DNA of 64,000 nucleotides from Obelidium mucronatum (Eukaryota > Chytridiomycota > Chytridiomycetes > Chytridiales > Chytriomycetaceae), in assembly GCA_025765595.1 (NCBI GenBank), contig JAIVFH010000061.1:1-64000 (forward strand), given 5' to 3'. Each line of letters opens with the position of its first letter. The first letter of the stretch is position 1. A program made the translations under genes and the position numbers. The notes beneath the pieces were generated by a model. It was not told the DNA's origin and searched no databases. It saw only the letters and a program-made list of their open reading frames with translations. Below, piece after piece: positions 45,020 to 58,487 of this stretch.

Positions 45020-45137
45020 ACAAAGTAAACAGTCTTGAGACCAGGTAGAATAATAAAATATTAAAAAAATAAAGAAAAAGAATAGATTCCGTAATGATGA
45101 CATAACCCGAAAACAGAAGGGTTTTTCTTATTACTTA

Positions 45138-46115
45138 TTATTGAATCGCTTCACGCACTCTCGCACTACACCCAAACAACAATGAAAACAGCGTCCCATC
45201 CCTCCTCCCACCCTCCCTCACCACTTTAGTCAACGCCACAGGATCCGCGAAATTCCTAAACTCATCATCATTCAACCCTCTCAACTTATTCCCAGTCAAC
45301 GAAAAAACACGCAACCGTTTCAAATTCAAAATCTCTGGAGGAACCGCGCCAACCAATTCATTCGACGATAAATGAAGCGCCTCAAGGTTCACCAAACAAC
45401 CCAACCCCCGTGGTATAACGCCTTGCAATCCATTGAACTGAAGCGAGAGTTCTCGAAGACTCAAGAGCGATCCGAATTCCAGCGGGATCGGGCCTGAAAG
45501 TTTGTTGTTTGATAAATGGCATGTTTCTAGTCCCCAAAGTTGTCCTATTCCAGTAGGGATTGAGCCAGAGAGTTTATTGAATTCGAGGTTAAGCGTCTGG
45601 AGTTGCGATAAGCGGCCGATTTCGTTGGGTATCTCGCCAGTCAAGTAGTTTCCACTGAGATCAAGGGATACCAAGTTCTGCAGGGTACAAAGTTCCAATG
45701 GAATACGGCCCTTCAGGTGGCTGTACTTCATTGTGAGGTGTGTGAGGTTGCTGATCAAGTGGATTGCTGGTGGGATGCAGCCGGTGGTTCTTGGGACGTG
45801 GGCCCATGCAATGGAAGTCAAGTGTGCGAGGCTTTCTTGGGTGTATACGATCTGGTAAGCGGAAGGGAGTTGGAACCAGAGCGAGTCCTGTTCTGTAGCG
45901 GAGGGTGAGGAGTTTGTTCCATTGAGAGTGTAGTGGTTGAGGGGTGTTGTTCTTCGGAGGTTGAGTCTTGCAAAGTCGGGTGCTGTTAAGCTGCGGTACA
46001 GGTGGCGACAGAGGTTCTTGTATTGCCAGGGTTTGTGTTTTGGGTCTATCCAGCTGACGATTTCTTGGATCGTTTCAATTGGGATTGATGTTGGTTGGGA
46101 ATGGGATGATGTCAT
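45138..46115 (-). CDS. F-box-like protein with plant-type leucine-rich repeats
   Basis: A single exon; the ATG at 46115 starts MTSSHSQPTSIPIETIQEIV, an F-box-like helix (an upstream in-frame Met at 46187 is less likely). About eight LRRs of 24 residues with the L-x-G-x-I-P plant-type pattern follow: LKGRIPLELCTLQNLVSLDL, GNYLTGEIPNEIGRLSQLQT, NKLSGSIPTGIGQLWGLETC, NELVGAVPPEILNLKRLRVF. No signal peptide or transmembrane segment is seen, so it is probably intracellular. Such LRR proteins are frequent in chytrids. Partner unknown. Confidence 0.8.
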   Translation of the reverse strand: MTSSHSQPTSIPIETIQEIVSWIDPKHKPWQYKNLCRHLYRSLTAPDFARLNLRRTTPLNHYTLNGTNSSPSATEQDSLWFQLPSAYQIVYTQESLAHLTSIAWAHVPRTTGCIPPAIHLISNLTHLTMKYSHLKGRIPLELCTLQNLVSLDLSGNYLTGEIPNEIGRLSQLQTLNLEFNKLSGSIPTGIGQLWGLETCHLSNNKLSGPIPLEFGSLLSLRELSLQFNGLQGVIPRGLGCLVNLEALHLSSNELVGAVPPEILNLKRLRVFSLTGNKLRGLNDDEFRNFADPVALTKVVREGGRRDGTLFSLLFGCSARVREAIQ

Positions 46116-46510
46116 GTTTGAGGGGACAAAAAAAAGTATTCGATGTGGCAAGCCACAGTCCCCGGTTTTTGATTCCTTTCTTTTCATGCATGATGATGCA
46201 AAATGAATTCAACAGATGGCTGCTTGTTTCAAGCCAAAGTGAACTAGAACAATAGATTGCGATCCTTTTTCCTGCTCCCGAGAATATCAAAAAACTAAAA
46301 AAGTTAAAATACAACGATAACGGTTATGGGGATTTGGAGTAAGGAGAAATTGTCAGTTAAGTTCAAAAAAAAAATACATAATACATCAAAATAAAGCAAA
46401 ATAATAATAAGAATAAGCGCGTGCCTAACAACACTCAAACCCACTTTCAACACAAGCAAAAAAAGGGATAGCAAAGCGCAGCTTGAATTCTTGCAAAAAA
46501 AAAACAACAA
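46116..46510. other. Divergent intergenic between LRR gene and kinesin
   Basis: A-rich, about 395 bp, no recognised element. Confidence 0.35.
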
Positions 46511-49331
<2,821 letters not shown>

Positions 49332-49413
49332 TTTTTCTCTTTCACTTTTTTCCGAAATCCCCCACCTCCTCGCCCCCCCGACACCCCCTCTTTCGACCAC
49401 AACAACACCGCAA

Positions 49414-50610
49414 ATGGCCTCTGACGAAATCGCGCGCCTGACTGGCCTCTCGCTCAACCCGGACACGCCGCCGCCGCAGAACACGGCGGCTGGCCGCCGA
49501 GCCGGCGTCGCCCGTGGCGCCTCACAACGCGAGCGCGCATGCGAACTCAACCTCAAACTCAACAAACGCAACAAACGCAGTCACGCTCCGCGCACTCATC
49601 AGCACGAAGGAGGCGGGCATTGTGATTGGCTCCGGCGGCAAGAACGTCGCCGAGCTGCGCGACAAGACGGGCGTCAAGGCGGGCGTGTCGAAGGTCGTGC
49701 AGGGCGTGCACGAGCGCGTGCTGACCATCTCGGGCGACGTCGTGCAGGTCGCGAAGGTGTGCTCTCGGTGTTTTTGGTTTATTGGGCCTGGCTAACCTTC
49801 CATCTACCCAGGCGTTCGCCCTCATCGCCACGCTGCTCATCGAGGCCCCGCAGACTACAAGCACGCAGTTCCCTGACTGCGCCACGCTGCGCATCCTCGT
49901 CACCCACCACCTGATTGGCTCGGTCATTGGAAAAGCAGGCGCAAAGATCAAGCAGATCCAGGAAGACTCGGGCGCAAAGCTGGTCATTTCAAAAGACATG
50001 TTGCCGCAATCTACTGAACGTGTCGTTGATGTGTTGGGACTCGTCAAGTCAATGTGAGGTTTCCTGTTTTTTAATTCTGCACCAACACAATGTTTAAAAC
50101 AAAAACAAAACAAATTTCAGTGAGGTCGCCATCTTCAACATTGCCCAGTGTGTCTTCAATGAAGGAAAGCCTGTCGCTGGCGCCATTCCATACACCCCAC
50201 AAGCGCGCACTACTCAAAACGGAAACTTTCAACGTACTGGACGTTTTGACGACAACAACAACCATCATCACAATGGAAACAGCCGTGGACCTCGCGGACA
50301 CTCTAGCGACAACAAGCGCCAAAACACATCTTCTTCCCAATCCGACGAACCACAACAAACCCAAACCTTGTCCATCCCAAGTGACATGGTTGGATGCATT
50401 ATCGGCAAGGGCGGTTCATTTATTGCCAACATTCGTCGTCAATCCAACGCCAAGCTCCGAATCTCTGAACTTGAAGAGGGAAGCAACTCTAACGAACGTG
50501 TTGTCACCATTGTCGGAAGCGCTGGTGCCATTGCCAAGGCTTTGCAGTTGATTTACGAACAGTTGGAGGCTGAAAAGACTAGAAGACTCAACTTGGAGAA
50601 GTCTGAGTAA
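49414..50610 (+). CDS. Triple-KH RNA-binding protein (PCBP/hnRNP K-like), one frame break near N-terminus
   Basis: Exons 49414-49756, 49812-50054 and 50121-50610. Three KH domains are visible with GxxG loops: ALISTKEAGIVIGSGGKNVA, ILVTHHLIGSVIGKAGAKIK and IPSDMVGCIIGKGGSFIANI. The arrangement KH-KH-linker-KH, with a Gly/Asn/His/Arg-rich linker between KH2 and KH3, is that of poly(rC)-binding proteins and of yeast Pbp2/Hek2. It probably binds C- or U-rich mRNA. The N-terminal frame from ATG 49414 (MASDEIARLTGLSLNPDTPP) passes into the KH1 frame only if one base is skipped near 49490-49495 (GGCTGGCCGCC). G+C of exon 1 is much higher than elsewhere. Confidence 0.85.
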
Positions 50611-53478
50611 TTTTGTTTTTTTTTCTTGGGATTGCTTTCGTCTGTTTTGTTTTTTTGATTGCCTGTCATTGCTTTACCCCCCCTACCCCACTTCTCACAA
50701 ATTCTCTGAAATTCGTGTATATGGAATCCCCCCCTTCTTTCGCCCCACCGTTCCTTGTGAATTCAAATTCTTTTTCATGACTGTCTCCCTTTTCTTTTAT
50801 TAGTGTTTTGCAGTAGCTGCAGCGGGAAGATTGATAAAATAAGAATAATTGAGTTTCGTTTTTTTACTTTTGGGTGTTCGGTGGTTTTTTGTTTTTCGGG
50901 GACTTTTTTCTTCATTTTGCCTTTTTTTCTTCGAGAAGACAACACAAAGATTTTAGAAATGACTTCAGACAATGGTGAGCGTCTTCTCTCTCTTGACTCC
51001 TCCAACCCTTCTCTTGCGACGCTGTCTCTCTCTCTCTATCTCCCTGTGATCGCTTTTTGGTTCAGCTGGTTCCGGGGGGGTTGATCCAAGTTGAGCAGTG
51101 TGTTTTGGAGATGACACAGCTTCATTTATCAAACTAGAGTCTCTGATTTTCTTCGGAAATCGTGAGCGAGAAACGATGCTTTTTCTGATACAAACTTTTA
51201 TTTCCCCTGTCTTCCCGTTGTTTCTCTTCGTCCTTGTCCTTTGTCTGGTTGTACTGACCATCCGTTTTTTTTTATTGCTTCAGGTCAACATACTTGAGTG
51301 ATCACATATTCTTGTCGGATGACTTGAACATCTTCTCTCTGCTTGGTTGGTTCGTATATTTGTTCCATGTCTTCCCTTCAACTATTCTCGGAGCATATAT
51401 TACTTTGGAAAGGATGATACAATCATCGTTGTTACAACGCTGGAATTACCGGCAGAAACCATTATGTTGAGGAATTAGGCTGTTTCTGATCCATTATGCT
51501 CTTACTACATAATCCCCCCCCCCCCTCGTCTTTGCCCTCCCTTCGACTGGAGCTTTTGATTAACGCCTTTCTTTCATTAGGTCCAACCGCCTTCAAACTC
51601 CTCCCAAACACTCCTGGGTATCTCTCGGCCTCGCACCCCTGCTTCGTGAATAAACGTCAATGGTGAGTTTTGATAATCTTTTTTTATCTCCAGCCTTTTT
51701 ATTTGGTCTTCTTTTTTTTCAATGTGATGGCTTTGGGGATGTGACAGTCCTCAAATGTGTAACAAAGCGAGCACTGGGTTCTGACTACTCAATTGTGTCG
51801 ATATGAATGCTTTTTCTGATTCAACTCCCCCTTCTTCTATTTCCATGTTCTCTATTTCTTTCTCTTGACAGTGTTGCTTACATTTTCGTCTTAACTTTTT
51901 TTTTTTAGAGATTGCATTTCGGGCTCTTTCTTTTGGTCAGTACGGAAGCAGGACATGTTGCGAGTTTCCCATTTCGGTTAGTTTTCGAGCATCGTCCCCT
52001 CACTTGTCCCTTGTCCCTCCCGTCACCTCCCCCCTCCCCCCCTCTCTTGGAAGCTTTCAGATATGATGAGCCATTATTAGATGACGAGTCCGAGAGTTTC
52101 TCTTTGAAGACACAATCTTTTAAAATACCATTCATGCAAATTCTGATCTTTTGAAAGTTCTGCAACTTTTCTGGTTGCACCACTCCACAACCCCAAACCA
52201 TTTTTTTGTTTATGCATTGAATGGTCTCTTCAATTTTTTTTTGATATTGTGCTAAATGGTTTGGGTATTTTTTTTTTATTTCCAGAGCGACTCGTTTGGT
52301 ATTCATGTGAGGGGGTTTTTAACATGCTCGGTTTGAAGAAGTTCGTTTTGTTATGGGTACGTTGTTTTCCCCCCATTGCTCCCTTCTCCGTTACACCCAG
52401 TTTCCTTTTCTTGTGGGACGATGATATCAATTAAAACTCAGAGACAAGCATATGTCTGAATTCATTGTAGAGTAGTTTTCGCGACTGACCACACACAAAC
52501 AAACAAACATGTCCCCTTCCTTCATTCACTTGCGCCTTGTTTCAATCTTATTACATTGGTCCCAATCTAAGTCGCGCTTGTTTTTTTCTAGATGTGCAAA
52601 TCTCCATTCGAACTTGAAACAATCAGAGCGTGGGCCGTTTCTTTCCCTAGAATTCGAAGCATTTGTCGGGTAAGCGCGTTTCCCCTCCTTTCAGTCGCGC
52701 TTTCCGCTTTCGAATTATTTTTTTTGTTGGGGATAACTTCAAGATGATACTCTTCTGTTTCACGACGGTCTTCTGAATCTGTCATGTCTGAGATTGCTCT
52801 ACGGGGCGCTTTATTCTGAGTCCCTTATTTTTTCACTACTTGGATCAACGGTCCCTTCATCTTCATATCTCTCACGGATTGCAATAACCTGTTATTCTGA
52901 CTCCTTTTGTTCTACAGGGCTTTTTTATTCAACGTCAATGCACTCGTCGATTTGTCTAACTGAGTGATGGTTTGTATTTTTCTCTGATCTCCCTTCGGCC
53001 CCCTCCCTTCCCACTTTGACGCTTAGACGAGGAGGCGGGTGGTTTTTTTTTTTTGTTATGATGATCCAACAATTATAGGTATAGTTCAACATAGACTATC
53101 ATGCTGACTCAATGGCAAATCTTTCGCCCCTATCTGACCACAAAAAAAAATACCTCACCTTCCCCTTTTCTCTAAGCGTTACTTCACTCTCACATCCTTT
53201 CATTATCCTCCGTCTGCCTCGACATATGTTTCTAACTCGTTCAATTTTAATTGCAGAACACACTTGGTCTTAAAATCATCATTTTATTTATTTTTGTCTT
53301 TTTAATTATAAATAAACCAAAAAAAAAAAATATATTAGTTATTATTATATAACAAAAAAATGGTATCTCCACGCCGAAGCAAAACTTTCAATGAATCCGA
53401 GCCAATCTTTGCACCTCGACTTTCCTCATCAGTGGGGATCTCATTTAAATCGAATGCAGATGGAATAATAGCAAATGC
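50611..53478 (+). other. Gene-poor 2.9 kb with a chain of spliced-exon candidates, product unclear
   Basis: The plus strand is T/C-rich and shows well-formed exon candidates: ATG 50958 to donor 50973 (MTSDN-G), 51572-51661, 51909-51976, 52286-52356, 52591-52668 and 52919-52970. Acceptors are pyrimidine-rich (TTTCATTAG, TTTTTTTTAG, TATTTCCAG, TTTTTCTAG, TTCTACAG) and donors good (GTGAGC, GTGAGT, GTTAGT, GTACGT, GTAAGC, GTTTGT). Exons 1-2 join in phase to a 32-residue ORF ending KRQ, whose TGA stop would straddle the next splice junction. Exons 3-6 share one open frame. Candidate introns of about 235-600 bp are longer than in other genes here. It may be a small-peptide gene, a non-coding transcript or a spliced 3' UTR of the KH gene. 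Confidence 0.4.
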
Positions 53479-54877
53479 ATGTTGTGCTTGATTTTTATTT
53501 TTGACAGTCCCTCTCTGCCACCGTCGAATGTTGATATCAAAAAAAAAAATAGAATACAACAAATCCTACCTACTACAACAGCGGCCGTGGATTCAGCAGC
53601 AGCACCGCCGCCGTTACCACCAGTTGTGTTTATAACGGGATGCTCGAAAGGAGGAATAGGTCACGCTCTTTGTATTGAGTTTGCCAAAAAAGGATGTCGC
53701 GTGTTTGGAACAGGTATAATTATGTCATACCACCCCCCTTTATTTATTTATTGAATTTTAATTTTAATTTTAATTTTTTTTTGTTTTCGTTGGCTTCGAA
53801 AAAAGTGAGACGAATGGAGGCCTTGTCGGATTTAAGTGAATTCAGTAACCCTCAGACAGGAAGTAACGGGGGTGGTGGTGGTCCTGGTGGAGGGCGCATC
53901 GAAATGCTTCCAATGGATGTCACGGATCTCGAAAGTATTCGACGCGCTGTTCGTGCTGTTGTCGGTCGAACGGGCCATATTGACATTCTGGTATGAAGGC
54001 GTCGTCGGGGGGGGGAGAGGATTTGGCCCCGAATTTAACCCTCCATTTTTTTTTAGGTGAACAACGCGGGAATTGGGTTATGTGGTGGGATCGTGGAATC
54101 CAATATTGGTGAAGTGAGATCCGTCTTTGAAACCAATGTTATTGGTTTGATTAGTGTCACGCAAGAAGTAAGGGCCAAACAAAACAAACGGAAAAAAAAA
54201 GATTATACGAATACTAAAAAAACCGTGTCAAAAAAAAACAGGTTGCTCCATACATGATTGACCGCGGTCAAGGAAAGATTGTAAATATCGGAAGCATGTT
54301 GGCATACGTTTCGATTCCTTGGTCTGCTGCGTATTGTTCAAGCAAGTCTGCTGTAAGGGCAATCACAAGTTCGTTGTATGTGTCTTTCTGTTTTTTGTTT
54401 TGTTTTAAGTGGTTTGTTGTTGTAACTAAAAAACGTTTTTTTTTTATTAAAATGGCAGACGGATGGAATTGGCGCCACTGGGAATTCAAGTGGTCCTTGT
54501 TTCGGCGGGATCAGTGAAATCGAACTTGAAAGAGGTTTTCTATCCCTTTTTTTTCAATCTTCATAGTTTGTCTTAAAAATCCTTGTTTTTCAAAGAACAT
54601 GGATCGCCGTGCTGAAAAGATCCCATCGAACAACAAACTATACCACAAACGTGCAACTCAACACACTACAGCAGCAGTAGGTAGTAGTAGTAGTGGGGGA
54701 ACAGAAACTCAAGAGTTTGCTTTTAAAGTGGTTTCGCAAATTCTGGTCCCCACTCCAGAAATTAACTTGATGCTTGGGAAATGGTGGTGGGTTGTGATTC
54801 TGCTTTTGCAGTTTCCTGAATGGTTGATTGAGTGGCTTGTTAAATGGAGATATAACTTGTTTGGTGTGGGAAAATAA
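53479..54877 (+). CDS. Short-chain dehydrogenase, AYR1-like 1-acyl-DHAP reductase
   Basis: Exons 53479-53713, 53806-53990, 54057-54167, 54242-54375, 54459-54534 and 54596-54877. It has VVFITGCSKGGIGHALCIEF (nucleotide site TGxxxGGIG), MDVTDLESIRRAV, NNAGIGLCGGIVE, GKIVNIGSMLAYVSIPWSAA and the catalytic YCSSK (Tyr-x3-Lys). The tail has hydrophobic WWWVVILLLQFPEWLIEWL, a membrane hairpin as in lipid-droplet/ER Ayr1. Ayr1 reduces 1-acyl-dihydroxyacetone phosphate to lysophosphatidate with NADPH. The start is unsure: the ATG at 53479 is in frame, but a shorter start could exist beyond the A9 run at 53540. Introns are A-rich at their 3' ends. Confidence 0.8.
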
Positions 54878-54918
54878 ACTTAAGTATATAAAGAGGTATA
54901 CGAGGCCTAAGGATAAGA

Positions 54919-54990
54919 GCTTGTCTCGTATAACGGTTAGTACAGCTCGTTGTGGCCGAGCAAATCCAGGTTCGATTCCTGGGACAAGCA
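54919..54990 (+). tRNA. tRNA-His (anticodon GTG)
   Basis: Acceptor stem GCTTGTC/GACAAGC, D arm with TATAACGGTTAGTACA, anticodon stem GCTCG/CGAGC around loop TTGTGGC (anticodon GTG), T arm CCAGG-TTCGATT-CCTGG, discriminator A. 72 nt, no intron, TTTT follows within a few bases. It lies 41 bp after the AYR1-like gene. Confidence 0.96.
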
Positions 54991-55295
54991 GTTTTGGGAG
55001 TAGACAGGTTGGATCTCTCTGTTTCGTAAAAAAGGTTTTTGGATGATGGTTTCGAAACAAAGAAGGATGGTTTGAGAGGTAATTATGGATGTTGCGACAG
55101 TTTAAATCCAGTGAAGTTTAAAGAAAGCGGAAGGAGCCATTGAAATTTAAATTCTTGTCATTGGGGCCGATACAGCTACCAAAGTAGAAATCGGCGGCAA
55201 TTATGACTCGTGTAATATGCAGAACCAGAATTTCAATATTGGAATTTAAATATTGCAATGTGAAGCGAAATGGAAAATTTTTAGTAATAATATGT

Positions 55296-56660
55296 TTATT
55301 GTGACACAGCCACCAAAGAGAATGTTGACTGCAAGGACGGATTTTGGCCAGAGGCCGTTGCTATTCTCTGTGCCTTCTTGTGCATTAGAGCCTTTTCAGC
55401 CATCTCTTTCACGGAATTCAAATGCAGCGCTGTTTTCATGGCCACCAGCGAAAAATACCCAAATAAAACAAGTCCATACGCGGTTATGGACAGGTTTTGC
55501 AGAGTTTCATATTCCATAACTCGGCTGATTCCCAACAGTACTACTGATAGTATTCCGCAGGTGCAAGAAAATCCTCCATATTGAGAGATTATTAAAAATC
55601 TGGGACAGATTTGCTCACATTTCTCCAGTCGCGTGTGGGTTTGGATGTAAGTCGTAAATGCTCCCAGCAGGCATAAATCAAATAAGACGGTCCAAGCCGC
55701 AGCAATAGTAGGAAGAACATTGAAACTTGCGGAAATTTGCTCCCACGGTATTTCCAGATATTGTAGAAACGGTGGGACAACTTGAGGGATCAAAATTAAC
55801 GGCGATAATCGAATAAACTGGTTTAGGATATTGCCGAAGCGTGGTAAAACAATGTCCACGATGCTTCTACTCCTTCCCCAACTATACTGAATATATAGAA
55901 TCTCAAATAGACACAAACTGATGTATTGGCCAGTGTTTAACAAGGTTAAGAAAGCACCGTCAACGTTTGCAACGCAAACTAAACTATGCAGAAAGATGGA
56001 AAGCATTCCAATTAAACTCAATCCAAGAAAGAGTAATTGTACATTGAATGGCGTCGTGAGTTTTTTGAATGTCACTGCGCTTCCAGTCTGAAGTACTTCG
56101 ACAACAATGCTAAAGTATGTGGAATATATAAAACCGATAGAAGCGAGCGTCACTAATGTCGCAAGCACAGCTACTCTGATTGCTTGCCGTCTGAAGAATT
56201 GATTGTCGGATGTAAATCTTGGAGAATCATCTGCTGTGACAACTTCAGAGAGCGGAATACTGACAGCTGTATTTGCTGATGCCACAGAATAGAGAGGATA
56301 ATATTATTTCGAATTGGCTTCTTGCATATGTTGGTGTCGCAATCACAAACGCTATTGTCAAGCATCTTTGCGCTGAATATCAAAGGCTCTTCGGCAGAGC
56401 TGCAAATGCAGCAGTGGTAAGAAACGTTGTTGCGGGCATCAGCGGCTAATGCAAAGTGGGAACTTGTAGTGCATTTTTCGGCACATTGGTTTATCGTTAA
56501 AATTGGACAGATAGCATTCGCGGACCATGCCAGAATTCCAGAGTAACATCCTATCTTACAAAATAAATGAATGATTTCGCTTGCGAATAGACTTGCCGAT
56601 GTAGTTGGGCATGAACGGAAGTAGAATGTGTGAATTTGAGAGTCTTTTCTTTGTCAAAGA
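55296..56660 (-). CDS. Seven-helix membrane protein, divergent relative of 7TM-A/B with a Cys-rich ectodomain
   Basis: The minus-strand frame from about 56285 to 55296 encodes seven hydrophobic helices. The region AFTTYIQTHTRLEKCEQICP, then RFLIISQYGG, matches TFTRYIQKVHADMDETISSR and RFLIISRYGI of 7TM-A, and the C-terminal NSVKEMAEKA matches DSVAEASKK. Upstream, in a frame one base off, 56640-56290 encodes a Cys-rich stretch with CPTTSAS, CKIGCYSGILAW, CAEKC, CCIC and CDCDTNICKK. If joined, the protein has a short Cys-rich ectodomain in place of the five-unit array. The junction near 56280-56300 needs a 1-nt change or an unseen intron, and the true N-terminus is not found. Confidence 0.65.
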
Positions 56661-56919
56661 CAGACAATGTATATCACAATATCATTTACGATCTAGACTC
56701 TTGGATTCTCGTTTTAACAAAGGCATTTGGCCAATTCTCCTTGAAGTTCCTGCTTAATGTTGACGTGACTTTCCGCCGAAGAATCGGAGTGGTCTGTTTG
56801 TCTCGAAGCCGAGCAGCCCATGTTGGACTTTTGATGCCGGACTCAAATTCCAGTTCAAAAACAATTGTCCGTTGAAACGTTTTACTTTTCACAAGCGCGG
56901 TTTATTAGATTATTAACTT

Positions 56920-58194
56920 CTACTTCTTTGGTCCTGTGTACTTAAGCTCCTGCCTCAATTCAGAATGTTTTGCCTTCATAAACAGGCCCTTTGATTTAAT
57001 CAAGACAGTCAACCATGGCCCGAATGTACCGAACGGAGTCTGTGTTACTCCTCCGTTTCGGCCGATCGTGATGATTCCAAATTGACCAGGGACTGCTTTC
57101 TTGTACTGTTTCAAAGTCGCCGAGTTTCCAACAGTGAGCAGAGACACAATATTGGCACAGACAATAGGAGCCTGTACAGAAAAAGCAAGATACGCAAGTT
57201 TCAAGTCGTCGAGTGTAGACACGTCTCCCAATGAAAAGATGCGATTGTGTCCCTTGACCTGACCAGTGGCTTCCACCTCGATATATCCACGGGAATCCAA
57301 GGGGAGGAAAGATGCAACAAAGTCAGAGTTTGGCTTTTGAGTTCCCGTCGTCAGAAACTGGATATCGGAGCTAATCTTTTCACCATTTGTAGTTTCAAGT
57401 ATGTGTGGAGCAAGATTGTAAGGAGCGTTGTTTGGAAGAATTCCAGAGCCGTCTTTGGAGCTGATGACTCGAGAATTCAGATATGTTTTAACTCCCAATG
57501 CTTCTAACTGGCTTGTTATTTTGGTCAGAGTAGAATGGGTGGGAGCATTGCGATCAACGAGAGTTGCACCCGAGTGGAATGATTGAGACTTTCTTTCCAG
57601 GGAATTCAGTGGCAATTTCACCCGCAAGTTCGACTCCGACCACTAATTTGTTATATTTAACACAACAACTTGTGAGGAGAAGCAACTCATACAGTACCTC
57701 CACCCCCGACAATAGCAATAGAATTAGCCTTTTCGATAGCTGCTCGAATTACGTCAGTTTCCTTGACATAGTCTGCTTGTGTGGTTTGAAGGGTTCCTCC
57801 GGGTGATGGAATTCGCGAACCAGTGCTGATTACAAGATAGTCATAGGCAACTTTCTCTCCATTTGCCAAAATAACTTCTTTATCAGAAACAGAAAGTGCT
57901 CTTGATTTGATAACTTTCGATTCCGAGTTGTGCACGAAGAGGTTTGAGTATGAAATCCAAGTGTGTTCAGCAAATCCTGGCTCGACAACTGAACGAAGAG
58001 CAGCGATAGTCAAGTAAAAGGATTCTCGTTCTTCAATAAGAATTAAATTGGCCTGAGCGATGTGGAAGCGGATTAGGCCTTGTAAACTGAATAGTGAACA
58101 CACAAACCTTTGTCTTCAGAGTCTTGTCGAGCGTTTGCAAAACGGTATATCCAGCAAAAGAGCCGCCAATAACTACAATTGTTGGGACAGTCAT
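56920..58194 (-). CDS. AIFM2/AMID-like FAD-dependent NAD(P)H oxidoreductase, one frame break
   Basis: Exon 1 (58194-58108) gives MTVPTIVVIGGSFAGYTVLQ, the FAD Rossmann start with GGSFAG. Exon 2 (58078 to about 57702) includes LILIEERESFYLTIAALRSV and VAYDYLVISTGSRIPSPGG. The NAD site IAIVGGGVVGVELAGEIATE spans the next junction. Within exon 3 one extra base (near 57580, ATCATTCCACTC) separates KKVSII from HSGATLVDRNAPTHSTLTK. Then follow DIQFLTTGTQKPNSDFVASF and RIFSLGDVSTLDDLKLAYLA (second FAD contact), ending GPWLTVLIKSKGLFMKAKHS. AMID/AIFM2-type enzymes use NAD(P)H to reduce quinones; the mammalian form protects lipids from peroxidation. Confidence 0.85.
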
Positions 58195-58487
58195 TTTTTT
58201 TTCTTTTCTGGTATTGATGCAGATGGCCAGCAGATGGCGTTCCTTTTATTTGGTGCGCGATTTGAAATCGAAATCAAATGAATAAAAAAATCTTCGGTGA
58301 CATCAAATCGATTTCAAATCGAATTGTCGGACAGATTGTAGCGTCTTTTAATTCTTACCTTACTGGATTTTGGCGTCACTTAAAATTAAGCGTTTTTAAT
58401 TCAAATTCGTTTCAAAATGGGTCACTTCTACGTATGCCAGCTACACGAAGTGAAGCCTCCATATAAAAATTCTGGACAAGATTTTAT
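58195..58487. promoter_or_regulatory. Upstream region of the AMID-like gene with a perfect 14-bp inverted repeat
   Basis: CGATTTGAAATCGA at 58258-58271 and its exact reverse complement TCGATTTCAAATCG at 58308-58321, 36 bp apart. They lie 64-127 bp upstream of the ATG at 58194. An operator-like or structured role is possible. Confidence 0.5.

Noticed and set aside
49522..50113. Minus-strand ORFs across the KH gene
   Set aside because: Shadow frames in GC-rich coding DNA; the plus strand has three clear KH domains.
51662..51909. Selenocysteine at the split TGA of the mini-exon chain
   Set aside because: No SECIS-like hairpin was seen and no selenoprotein family matches; a plain stop is simpler.
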